A stretch of 12,927 nt of DNA, from assembly GCA_050943075.1 (NCBI GenBank), contig JBMNOM010000025.1:1-12927 (forward strand), read 5' to 3'. Of this stretch, positions 1-6,231 are shown piece after piece (within the stretch, counting starts at the first letter, position 1; the number at the start of each line of letters is the position of its first letter). The DNA comes from CAJKWP01 sp050943075 (lineage in GTDB: Bacteria > Bacillota > Clostridia > Christensenellales > UBA1242). Position numbers and translations under genes: made by a program. A model generated the notes under the pieces. That model was not told the DNA's origin. It did no database searches and saw only the letters and a program-made list of their open reading frames with translations.

Positions 1-21
1 TAAAAAATGTGTAAAAACAAT

Positions 22-50
22 AAAAAAACACCATTTTTTGGTGTTTTTTT
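22..50 (-). terminator. Intrinsic terminator of the first minus-strand gene
   Basis: A 12-bp stem (22-33 pairs with 39-50, core ACACCA/TGGTGT) with a 5-nt loop lies directly after the stop codon of the minus-strand gene. A-runs and T-runs flank it on both sides, so it could work in both directions. Confidence 0.85.
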
Positions 51-56
51 ATTAAT

Positions 57-875
57 TTAATTCAATTTCTTCATCTTTCTTGTGATTATTTTTTTCACGA
101 ACTTTTGCTGTGATTTCTTCATTTTGTGCTTGTCTTTGTTTTTCAAGTTCTGCGTTTTTTCATCTTGAAGTTTTTTGTAAAGTTCTTCATACAAAACTTT
201 TTCTTGCACAATGTCAAGGTTGAAATGCTTATCCCAATCACAAACAAGTGAATATTGATATATGTTTTTTAATGTGAGTTTATTGCTTTGTTTTTCCCAA
301 AATGCCATTGTTTTTTCAACCCGTGTTTTGGGGTGAACGGCAAATTTTTTGGTGTAATGAAATTCCGCAAAAGTGTCAAATTTGTTTTCTGGGCCTTTGT
401 TAAAATTTCTAACTGTCACAACATCCATGTGTGCATTATGGTAATATTGTTGCCATTCCACATCTGCAATAACAAGTGGCAACAAGTAATTCCATTTGTT
501 AAAACCAAGAAACTCAAAACATTCCAAAAACATTTTCACAACAATTGTGCTGTTTTCTTTAACACAATTAAGCACACCTTGTTTTGGTGTTTTGTTTATG
601 TAGCACTCTGTTTCAAATTCGTTTTGTGGAAGAGCAAGGTTTGTAATTTCAAACTTAACTTTTCTTCTTCCAAGAGCGCCATAAATGCTGCAACGCACTT
701 TGGCAGCAGTTTTTAAAGAGTCAAATTCCAAAACTTGTGTTTTGTGTTTAAATTCAATGTTTTCAAAATTGCCTTCATGGCTTGCACAAACTTCTTCAAT
801 GCAATCTGCAATTGGTGCCATTGTATTTTTGAAATATGCTTGATTAAAAGTTGTTACAAGTTCTTTTATAGTCAT
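57..875 (-). CDS. Unknown cytosolic protein with a probable frameshift near its C-terminus
   Basis: The 272-residue product matches no family I recognise. It has no signal peptide or membrane segment, and is Cys-, Phe- and Trp-containing and mixed alpha/beta in appearance up to about residue 225, then becomes strongly helical and charged (from about VLYEELYKKLQ). The ATG at 875 is preceded by AAAGGG seven bases upstream and by a near-consensus promoter, so the start is firm. After residue K240, at a run of six A (155-160 on the plus strand), the reading frame switches to codons unusual for this genome (AAG, CAG, TTG, GTG). The -1 frame from the same point reads GAA/AAA/CAA/GCA-rich codons and gives a coiled-coil-like tail (AELEKQRQAQNEEITAKVRE) ending at a TAA at 52, for a 274-residue protein. 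One missing A in the run, in the genome or the assembly, would explain it; programmed slippage is less likely. The gene is monocistronic. Function unknown. Confidence 0.75.
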   Translation of the reverse strand: MTIKELVTTFNQAYFKNTMAPIADCIEEVCASHEGNFENIEFKHKTQVLEFDSLKTAAKVRCSIYGALGRRKVKFEITNLALPQNEFETECYINKTPKQGVLNCVKENSTIVVKMFLECFEFLGFNKWNYLLPLVIADVEWQQYYHNAHMDVVTVRNFNKGPENKFDTFAEFHYTKKFAVHPKTRVEKTMAFWEKQSNKLTLKNIYQYSLVCDWDKHFNLDIVQEKVLYEELYKKLQDEKTQNLKNKDKHKMKKSQQKFVKKIITRKMKKLN

Positions 876-895
876 TTTTTAGCCCTTTTTTAAAT

Positions 896-924
896 ATAAT
901 AACCTTTATTACACTTTGTGTCAA
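896..924 (-). promoter_or_regulatory. Sigma-A-type promoter of the 57-875 gene
   Basis: On the minus strand, -35 TTGACA (919-924) and -10 TATTAT (896-901) are separated by exactly 17 bp. Only one of twelve bases differs from consensus, and transcription would start about 15 bases before the start codon. It is back to back with the plus-strand promoter at 952-980. Confidence 0.8.
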
Positions 925-951
925 TATTCATTTTATTGTAAATATTCAATG

Positions 952-980
952 TTGACTTTTATACATAACTCTAATATAAT
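952..980 (+). promoter_or_regulatory. Near-perfect sigma-A-type promoter of a very short transcript
   Basis: -35 TTGACT (952-957), 17-bp spacer and -10 TATAAT (975-980), eleven of twelve consensus bases. It fires away from the promoter at 896-924 and drives only the short unit that ends at the terminator at 1075-1104. Confidence 0.8.
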
Positions 981-1003
981 TAAGTTAATAATAAGGGGTG
1001 TTA

Positions 1004-1144
1004 ATGGAAACAGTTAAAGAAATTTTTGCACGCATTAAAAAACTTGAAAAAGCAATTGAAAACAAAAACATTTTAAAAGCAAGCACAAATTGTGCTTGTT
1101 TTTTAATGCTAGCCACAAAACTAACACCCATTAACAAAAATTGA
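1004..1144 (+). CDS. Small 46-codon ORF with its terminator inside the coding sequence
   Basis: The ORF starts at ATG 1004 with AAGGGG (993-998) five bases upstream and a consensus promoter just before it. The first 25 codons (METVKEIFARIKKLEKAIEN and onward) use the codons typical of the neighbouring genes and form an amphipathic, Lys/Glu-rich helix. The rest of the ORF runs through the U-tailed hairpin at 1075-1104, so the later codons would seldom be transcribed. A one-base frame change in the A-run near 1065 would instead end the peptide at a TAA just before the hairpin, giving about 23 residues. It may be a genuine tiny protein, a leader peptide, or the 5' remnant of a gene whose body was deleted. 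No homologue is recognised. Confidence 0.4.
   Translation: METVKEIFARIKKLEKAIENKNILKASTNCACFLMLATKLTPINKN
1075..1104 (+). terminator. Strong intrinsic terminator of the short transcript
   Basis: Stem 1075-1086 pairs with 1092-1103 (core CAAGCAC/GTGCTTG) around a 5-nt loop, followed by a T run. It lies about 95 bases downstream of the -10 at 975-980, defining an RNA of roughly 115 nt. Confidence 0.8.
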
Positions 1145-1247
1145 ATTAAAAAACAAAATAATTCCAAGCCTGTTCCCACCACAAGATAAATGCAAATCAA
1201 AAACGCGAATATAAAACGCTTATTATAAGCCAAACTTTTTAAACCAC

Positions 1248-1405
1248 AAATTGAAACCACAAAACAAATCACAATCACAAACCATAATCACAAATCATAA
1301 TCACAAATCATAATCACAAATCATAATCACAAATCATAATCACAAATCATAATCACAAATCATAATCACAAATCATAATCACAAATCATAAATTGAAACC
1401 ACAAA
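1248..1405. repeat. 16-bp direct repeats bracketing the 13-bp array
   Basis: The sequence AAATTGAAACCACAAA occurs at 1248-1263 and again at 1390-1405, on either side of the tandem array. Together with the array these occupy much of the gene-free stretch 1145-1413; I see no other feature there. The layout suggests growth of the array by slippage or recombination between flanking repeats. Confidence 0.85.
1283..1390. repeat. 13-bp tandem repeat array, eight full copies
   Basis: The unit CATAATCACAAAT occurs eight times head to tail from 1283 to 1386, with a partial ninth copy to 1390. All copies are identical. There are no spacers, so this is a minisatellite and not a CRISPR. Every reading frame on the G/T-rich strand meets a TGA within the array, so it is not protein coding. 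Confidence 0.95.
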
Positions 1406-1413
1406 CTTTAAAC

Positions 1414-1446
1414 AAAAAAAACAACTCTTAACGAGTTGTTTTTTTA
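1414..1446 (-). terminator. Intrinsic terminator of the 1458-2300 gene
   Basis: A hairpin with core AACAACTC/GAGTTGTT (arms about 1414-1427 and 1433-1446, 5-nt loop) lies just after the minus-strand stop codon and has T-runs on both strands. The same stem core recurs in the terminator at 2527-2558. Confidence 0.85.
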
Positions 1447-1457
1447 TGTATTTAGTT

Positions 1458-2300
1458 TTATTGTTCAAAATCTACGTCAATTTCAATAAATTTCAATTTT
1501 GATTCCTCTTTCTTTTGCTCTTGCTTGTTTTCTTGTTTTGCTTCTTTGGTTTGTTGTGTTGTGTTTTGCAATTGTTTTTTTGTTGTAACTTTTTTAACCT
1601 TTTGCACGGAAGCATCTGCAAGAATTTCAATTAATTCTGGTGTTAAATCCAGAATGCTATAACCTTCTTGAATAATCAATTCCTCAACAAGTTTATATTT
1701 AAGTTTTAAATCATTCATTGTTTCATTGTCTAAATCATCAAGCTTAAGGTCGTCGTTGTATTTATAGTTTCTTATTTTATATTGATTTTTTACTTTTCCA
1801 TCAAAGTAAACTTCATTTCCTTTAAGGCTTTTTTCGTGCACGTTAAAAAGCATTTCCTTTTGAAGTTTTGTTTCATGTGCTTTAACCAACGCTTGATTCA
1901 AATCACTTTTTAAGGCGCTTTTGTCAAATTTTTTCATCATTGTATAATCGCTTAATGCTTTATCAGAATTGTAAACAAACTTATAAAGATGTTCATATTT
2001 TTGGGTCATTGTTGGAAGATATTTTTTTTCATACTTTTTACCAAAAATAAGTTTTTTAATTGAGCCTGCCCTCGCAAGCCCAATTGTTGTGAATGCACCC
2101 AAACCAGACAAACAAATTCCCCATGTCACGTTGTTAAGCACCACGTTTGGAGTTCCAATGTATTTGTCGTAAAAATAATATGCAACTGTTAAAGCAGCCG
2201 CTCCCAAAAAACCTTTTAAAAGGCTTACAAAATCATCTTTGTCAAAATTATTATTAAATTTGCCCAATTTAACTTCTCTTTTTGTCTTTTTTTCTTTCAT
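1458..2300 (-). CDS. Unknown protein with two N-terminal membrane helices
   Basis: The 280-residue product has a Lys-rich N-terminus (1-22), two predicted membrane helices (about 24-44 and 58-78) with a short connecting loop, then a charged, probably cytosolic region of about 200 residues. Residues 240-265 are Gln/Glu/Lys-rich and low in complexity, and the tail is acidic. The basic N-terminus and the KK-rich stretch after helix 2 suggest that both termini are inside the cell, with a hairpin in the membrane. The start ATG at 2300 has AAAGGA nine bases upstream. The gene is alone in its unit, with its own promoter (2439-2467) and terminator. I recognise no family or catalytic motif; a membrane-anchored scaffold is only a guess. 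Confidence 0.75.
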   Translation of the reverse strand: MKEKKTKREVKLGKFNNNFDKDDFVSLLKGFLGAAALTVAYYFYDKYIGTPNVVLNNVTWGICLSGLGAFTTIGLARAGSIKKLIFGKKYEKKYLPTMTQKYEHLYKFVYNSDKALSDYTMMKKFDKSALKSDLNQALVKAHETKLQKEMLFNVHEKSLKGNEVYFDGKVKNQYKIRNYKYNDDLKLDDLDNETMNDLKLKYKLVEELIIQEGYSILDLTPELIEILADASVQKVKKVTTKKQLQNTTQQTKEAKQENKQEQKKEESKLKFIEIDVDFEQ

Positions 2301-2329
2301 AGTTCATTTTCCTTTTAAGCCAATTTTTT

Positions 2330-2377
2330 AAGCAGAAATTAAATTAAAATTGCTGCTTGAATTTAATTAAATTAAAG
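2330..2377 (-). promoter_or_regulatory. Inverted repeats in the 5' leader of the two-TM gene
   Basis: The roughly 130-nt leader between the promoter at 2439-2467 and the ATG at 2300 contains AAGCAG (2330-2335) facing CTGCTT (2353-2358). AATTAAATT/AATTTAATT inverted repeats sit inside and next to it, so several hairpins compete. There is no U-tail, so it is not a terminator. A regulatory role is only a possibility, because AT-rich inverted repeats also arise by chance. Confidence 0.25.
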
Positions 2378-2438
2378 CAAAAATCACATCGATCTTTCAC
2401 GCAAATTTTATAATGAAAATAATGTTCATTTCATAGTT

Positions 2439-2467
2439 AGTATAAACAACAATTCGTCATGTGTCAA
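2439..2467 (-). promoter_or_regulatory. Sigma-A-type promoter of the two-TM gene
   Basis: -35 TTGACA (2462-2467) and -10 TATACT (2439-2444), spacing 17 bp, on the minus strand. Eleven of twelve consensus bases match. Confidence 0.8.
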
Positions 2468-2526
2468 TAACAATTTTTTTGTAAAAATTTTGGCAAAAAA
2501 TGTGCCAATTAAACAAGTGCTTTTTC

Positions 2527-2558
2527 AAAAAAAAACAACTCGGAAAAAGAGTTGTTTT
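2527..2558 (-). terminator. Intrinsic terminator of the collagen-like gene
   Basis: Stem AAAACAACTC/GAGTTGTTTT (2532-2541 with 2549-2558), 7-nt loop, and a T-run on the minus strand (A-run at 2527-2535). It sits 20 bases after the stop codon. Confidence 0.85.
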
Positions 2559-2578
2559 TCATTTATTACAAAGGCAAT

Positions 2579-3127
2579 TTAAATTGTTTGCAAATGTGCA
2601 ATTACAATGTTTGCACCAACACCATCGGCATTTATAAACACGTCATTTCCTGTTGCATTAATAATTTGAAATTGAGTTGGAACGTTTGTGACATTAAGCA
2701 AAACTGATGTTGTTATTAATTGTCCATTTATTGGCGGCTTGGTAAAAATGCTTGCTCCAACATCTGGCACAAGGGCAAATGTTGGCCATGGCGCAATTGT
2801 GCTTCCATCACAACAAATGTCATAAATAATTAAATAATTACCAGCTTGATTAAGCACAAAAGTGTTGTCATCAACAAGTGAAATTGCACTTGAAGTGCTG
2901 TTTAAAATATTGTTAAAAGAAATTGGCTCATTATCTTCAAGTGTGATAAGTTCCTCACTTGCAAATTGCGCTTGAAAGCCCACAAGTTCCACAGGTAAAG
3001 CAGTTCCGGTTGCCCCTGTTGGTCCGGTTGGTCCTGTTGCACCTCTTGGCCCTGTTGGGCCAATTAAATTACATGGATTAATTCTAATGCAGTTAATGGG
3101 TTTATACCTCCTTGTTAAAATTAACAA
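2579..3127 (-). CDS. Collagen-like Gly-X-Y protein with a BclA/C1q-type C-terminal domain
   Basis: The 182-residue reading has a short N-terminal segment containing two Cys, then six Gly-X-Y triplets (residues 23-40: GPT, GPR, GAT, GPT, GPT, GAT). A beta-rich domain of about 140 residues follows, resembling the trimerising jelly-roll heads of exosporium and surface proteins such as BclA. In that family the triplets form a triple-helical stalk and the head faces outward; there is no classical signal peptide here, as in exosporium proteins. The stalk is very short. The start is uncertain. TTG at 3127 has AAGGTGG seven bases upstream, but a better SD (AAGGAGGT, 3106-3113) lies inside this reading and is followed nine bases later only by ATT (3097), with no ATG, GTG or TTG in frame. 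The ATT start would give 172 residues. The gene is divergent from the ABC transporter. Confidence 0.8.
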   Translation of the reverse strand: MLILTRRYKPINCIRINPCNLIGPTGPRGATGPTGPTGATGTALPVELVGFQAQFASEELITLEDNEPISFNNILNSTSSAISLVDDNTFVLNQAGNYLIIYDICCDGSTIAPWPTFALVPDVGASIFTKPPINGQLITTSVLLNVTNVPTQFQIINATGNDVFINADGVGANIVIAHLQTI

Positions 3128-3134
3128 GATGCAT
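3102..3134 (-). CDS. Possible 10-residue leader ORF overlapping the collagen-gene RBS
   Basis: On the minus strand, ATG at 3134 opens MHLVNFNKEV and stops at TAA (3104-3102), within and just past the strong SD AAGGAGGT at 3106-3113. A weak AAGG lies three bases upstream of the ATG. It begins about 10 bases after the predicted transcription start. It may be chance, but ribosomes on it would cover the SD of the collagen-like gene. Confidence 0.25.
   Translation of the reverse strand: MHLVNFNKEV
3111..3128 (-). promoter_or_regulatory. Perfect inverted repeat touching the collagen-gene Shine-Dalgarno
   Basis: CTTGTTAA and TTAACAAG form an 18-bp palindrome with a two-base centre. In the RNA it would fold just before the SD and pair the first three bases of AAGGAGG. 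It could limit ribosome access, or could serve as a DNA operator. Confidence 0.35.
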
Positions 3135-3149
3135 CCACCTTGCTACACC

Positions 3150-3179
3150 ATTATATGTCAGTTAAATAATAATTGATAA
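3150..3179 (-). promoter_or_regulatory. Promoter of the collagen-like gene
   Basis: The minus strand has TATAAT (3150-3155) with a weak -35 TTATCA (3174-3179) at 18 bp. The -10 context CATATAAT also resembles the -10 of sporulation sigma-E promoters (CATACANT), which would fit a spore-surface protein, but nothing else in the window shows sporulation. The -35 overlaps that of the divergent promoter at 3173-3203. Confidence 0.55.
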
Positions 3180-3203
3180 ATTTAAGGCAAATCGTGGTAT
3201 AAT
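3173..3203 (+). promoter_or_regulatory. Upstream promoter of the ABC transporter gene
   Basis: -35 TTGATA (3173-3178) and an extended -10 (TGG then TATAAT at 3198-3203) with a 19-bp spacer. It would give a leader of about 140 nt before the ATG at 3352. It is back to back with the collagen-gene promoter. Confidence 0.5.
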
Positions 3204-3292
3204 TTCATATAAGATAATTGCGTTAAAAATAAAATTGCTAAAAAAATCTTAAATAATAATATAAATACTAATTTAAGTTAAAACATAAATAA

Positions 3293-3335
3293 AACGCCTT
3301 GCTTTTTTATTTTAAAATCACTATACTTAGGCGTT
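3293..3335 (+). promoter_or_regulatory. Proximal promoter inside an inverted repeat (candidate operator)
   Basis: AACGCCT (3293-3299) and AGGCGTT (3329-3335) form a 7-bp inverted repeat. Between them lies -10 TATACT (3322-3327), 17 bp from a weak -35 TTGCTT (3299-3304). The half-sites therefore touch the -35 and the likely start site. A regulator binding both arms could repress the promoter; alternatively the arms pair in RNA made from the upstream promoter, close to the SD. Confidence 0.4.
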
Positions 3336-3351
3336 AAATTAGGAGAAAGAA

Positions 3352-5991
3352 ATGTTAGGACTAAAAAACATAAAAAAAGAATACAAAGTTGCCGACAGCA
3401 AAGTGCACGCATTGAAAGGCATTAATTTGGGATTTAGAGAAAATGAATTTGTTTCAATTCTTGGGCCTTCTGGTTGCGGAAAAACAACAATGCTTAACAT
3501 TATTGGTGGCCTTGACAAATACACAAGTGGCGACCTTAGCATAAACGGCAAAAGCACAAAAGAATTTAAAGATAAAGACTGGGATGTTTACAGAAATCAT
3601 CGCATTGGTTTTATTTTTCAAAACTACAATTTAATTCCACACCAAACAGTTCTTGGCAACGTGGAACTTGCGTTAACAATTTCAGGTTTAAGTAAAGCGG
3701 AAAGAGTTAAAAAAGCAAAAGCCGCGCTTGACAAAGTGGGATTGTCTGACCAATATAACAAGCGCCCAAACCAACTTTCTGGCGGACAAAGCCAAAGAGT
3801 TGCAATTGCACGTGCACTTGTTAACGACCCAGAAATTTTGCTTGCGGACGAGCCAACTGGCGCACTTGACACTGTCACAAGTGTGCAAATTATGGATCTT
3901 ATTAAAGAAATTGCAAAAGAAAAACTTGTGATAATGGTCACACACAACCCAGAACTTGCAGAAAAATATTCCACAAGAATAATTCAACTTTTGGACGGAG
4001 AAGTTATAAGCGACAGCATGCCATACTTACCAGAAGAAAATAAAACTCAAGTTAAAACACAAGAAAACAGCAAAGAAAAAGCAAAAATGTCATTTTTTAC
4101 TGCTTTTAAACTTTCACTTCAAAACCTTTTCACCAAAAAAGCAAGAACAGTGTTAACAAGCATTGCTGGTTCAATTGGAATCATTGGCGTGTCTTTGGTG
4201 CTTGCACTTTCATTTGGAATTCAAACTTACATTAACACCATGCAAAACGACATGCTTTCTGGGTACCCAATTCAAATCACCAAAACTGCAATTGACATAA
4301 ACGCTTTGTCACAAAGCATGCCAACGCAAGAAAAAGCAGAAATTCTTAAAGAAGCGGGCTTTATTAATGTGGACGCAACGCTTGAACAAATTATGAAAAG
4401 AGCATCCGCTATAGACGGTATTTTTGTTAATAACAACATAACGCAAGACTATGTTGACTACATCTCTCAAATGCCTCAAGAAGACGTTGCAAGTTTGCTT
4501 TTTGATTATGGCATTGACATCACAAACAACATCTACACAGAAATCAAACAAAACGCTTCAGCCCCAGCAGAAGTTATGTCATTAAGCACAATAAGGGCAA
4601 TCTACACTGCAATGCTTAAGAAAACAGACTATTCAAACTATGCTTCACTCATCCCAACACTCACCAAAACTTTTGCCCAAGCGCCAGCAAGTGAAGAATA
4701 CATTCTTTCACAATACAATAAAGTGCACGGCAATTTTGCAAAAGAAAAACACGAAATTATGATTGTTCTTGATGGCAAAAGCATGCTTTCAGACTTGCTT
4801 TTAGCCCAACTTGGTTTTTACACACAAAAAGAATTTTTAAATGTGATTTATAAAGCAAGTGGCTCCCCAAACTATAACCCAGCACTTCAAAAAACAAAAT
4901 TTAGTTACAACGACCTTGTTGGAAAAACATTCACATGGTATCCAAACAACAATCTTTACAACGCACCAGTTAACCCTTTTGCCCCATTCACCTATAACGC
5001 TTATTACAATTCATCTTTCACAAACGGAATTGAACTTGAAATTGTGGGCATTTTAGAGCCAAAACAAGAACTTGCTTTTGGAAGTTTGACAAGCGGTTTT
5101 TATTACACACAAGCATTAACAAACCATATTTTACAAACTGACGCAAATTCAGAAATCACAACATATTTAAAAGACAACAACCTTGATTCTTTTGTTGGTA
5201 TGAAAGTTGAAGTTAGCCAAAACCCAGTTATATATAAAGACCTTGGCGTGACAATGGAATTTTCATTTGAATTTGAAGGAGAAACAATCACACAAACATC
5301 ATACCTTGGCACTTCATCATCATTGCAAATGTTTGGCGGCGGCTCAGGTCAAACAGAAATTTTAATTTTAAGCCTTGGCGCTCTTGGCGGAAACACTTTG
5401 CCAGAAAAAATTTCAATTTACCCAAGCAATTTCAAAACAAAAGAAAATGTGCTTAAATATTTGGACAAATGGAACAGCGACCAAACAATTATTTTGAATG
5501 GAAACACATTAACTTCAGAACAAAGAAGCAAAATCACATACACCGACAACTTGTCACTTGTCATTTCACTCATTCAAACACTTATAAGTGTTGTGACAAT
5601 TGCTCTTGTTGGTTTCACTGCACTTTCACTTGTGGTTTCAAGCGTGATGATTGCAATAATCACTTATGTGTCTGTTGTGGAACGCGTTAAAGAAATTGGT
5701 GTAATTCGCTCACTGGGTGGCAGAAAAAAAGACGTTGCAAACCTTTTCAATGCCGAAACATTTATAATTGGCCTAACATCTGGCTTAATTGGAATTGGCT
5801 TCACATATTTTGTTTCTGCAATTGTAAACATAATTGTTAAACCATTAATTGGCTTCTCAATTGCCATTTTCCCAATTCATTATGCTTTAATAATGCTTGC
5901 AATAAGCGTGTTTTTAACCCTTGTTTCAGGGTTTATGCCAGCAAAATCCGCCGCCAAAAAAGACCCAGTTGTTGCGTTAAGAACAGAGTGA
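3352..5991 (+). CDS. Fused ABC transporter ATPase-permease with FtsX/MacB-type membrane domain
   Basis: This 879-residue protein carries a complete ATPase domain: Walker A GPSGCGKTT (38-46), Q-loop Q90, signature LSGGQ (142-146), Walker B ILLADEPTGALD (162-173, catalytic E167) and H-loop H198. After a Lys/Glu-rich linker comes TM1 (about 267-290), an extracellular domain of about 450 residues, and three more helices (about 746-775, 803-828, 843-862). The cytosolic loop KEIGVIRSLGGRKKDV and the C-terminal PAKSAAKKDPVVALR are typical of FtsX permeases. Family knowledge: such type VII ABC systems act as dimers and couple ATP hydrolysis to movement of their outer domain, in peptide or drug export, lipoprotein handling or cell-wall hydrolase control; the substrate cannot be read from sequence. 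It is longer than MacB (about 650 residues) because of the outer domain. ATG 3352 follows AGGAGA. It ends in TGA and is a single-gene unit. Confidence 0.92.
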   Translation: MLGLKNIKKEYKVADSKVHALKGINLGFRENEFVSILGPSGCGKTTMLNIIGGLDKYTSGDLSINGKSTKEFKDKDWDVYRNHRIGFIFQNYNLIPHQTVLGNVELALTISGLSKAERVKKAKAALDKVGLSDQYNKRPNQLSGGQSQRVAIARALVNDPEILLADEPTGALDTVTSVQIMDLIKEIAKEKLVIMVTHNPELAEKYSTRIIQLLDGEVISDSMPYLPEENKTQVKTQENSKEKAKMSFFTAFKLSLQNLFTKKARTVLTSIAGSIGIIGVSLVLALSFGIQTYINTMQNDMLSGYPIQITKTAIDINALSQSMPTQEKAEILKEAGFINVDATLEQIMKRASAIDGIFVNNNITQDYVDYISQMPQEDVASLLFDYGIDITNNIYTEIKQNASAPAEVMSLSTIRAIYTAMLKKTDYSNYASLIPTLTKTFAQAPASEEYILSQYNKVHGNFAKEKHEIMIVLDGKSMLSDLLLAQLGFYTQKEFLNVIYKASGSPNYNPALQKTKFSYNDLVGKTFTWYPNNNLYNAPVNPFAPFTYNAYYNSSFTNGIELEIVGILEPKQELAFGSLTSGFYYTQALTNHILQTDANSEITTYLKDNNLDSFVGMKVEVSQNPVIYKDLGVTMEFSFEFEGETITQTSYLGTSSSLQMFGGGSGQTEILILSLGALGGNTLPEKISIYPSNFKTKENVLKYLDKWNSDQTIILNGNTLTSEQRSKITYTDNLSLVISLIQTLISVVTIALVGFTALSLVVSSVMIAIITYVSVVERVKEIGVIRSLGGRKKDVANLFNAETFIIGLTSGLIGIGFTYFVSAIVNIIVKPLIGFSIAIFPIHYALIMLAISVFLTLVSGFMPAKSAAKKDPVVALRTE

Positions 5992-6035
5992 AACAAGCAT
6001 TTAACATACTAAAAACACAAATAATATTTTGAAAA

Positions 6036-6148
6036 TGATATAATTAGTTAAGTTAAACACAACAACTCTTTACCCTTTAACAAATAATAATCAAATAAAA
6101 TGACAAACAAAATAAAAACCAAGCGATTTTGCTTGGTTTTGTTTTTTT
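6036..6148 (+). ncRNA. Possible small RNA of about 100 nt after the ABC gene
   Basis: An extended -10 (TGA then TATAAT at 6039-6044, no good -35) lies 45 bases after the ABC stop codon, and the terminator at 6115-6148 ends the unit. The intervening bases carry no ORF with an RBS. It may simply be the 3' UTR of the ABC gene. Confidence 0.25.
6115..6148 (+). terminator. Terminator between convergent ABC and amidohydrolase-like genes
   Basis: A perfect 10-bp stem AAAACCAAGC/GCTTGGTTTT (6115-6124, 6131-6140), six-base loop and a T run to 6148. The minus strand also has a broken T-run, so it may serve the convergent gene that ends at 6232. Confidence 0.88.
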
Positions 6149-6231
6149 ATTTACAAACATTTCTTAGCGTCAGCACAAAAAATTTATTGCCCTTATAATT
6201 TTCCCTAATAATTTTCTTTAATATTTATACG

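Noticed and set aside
288..716. Plus-strand ORF of 142 residues over the first gene
   Set aside because: Cys/Phe/His-rich antisense shadow with no RBS; the opposite strand has promoter, SD and terminator.
985..1278. Minus-strand ORF of 97 residues, hydrophobic, membrane-like
   Set aside because: It is antisense to a well-signalled plus-strand unit, runs through that unit's promoter end and terminator, and has no SD. Its hydrophobicity follows from reading A-rich DNA on the T-rich strand.
1283..1390. CRISPR array
   Set aside because: The 13-bp units are contiguous with no spacers, and no cas genes are present.
5989..5991. Mollicutes-type UGA recoding
   Set aside because: TGA is the natural stop of the ABC transporter, directly after the family's C-terminal motif, and Trp codons in real genes are TGG.
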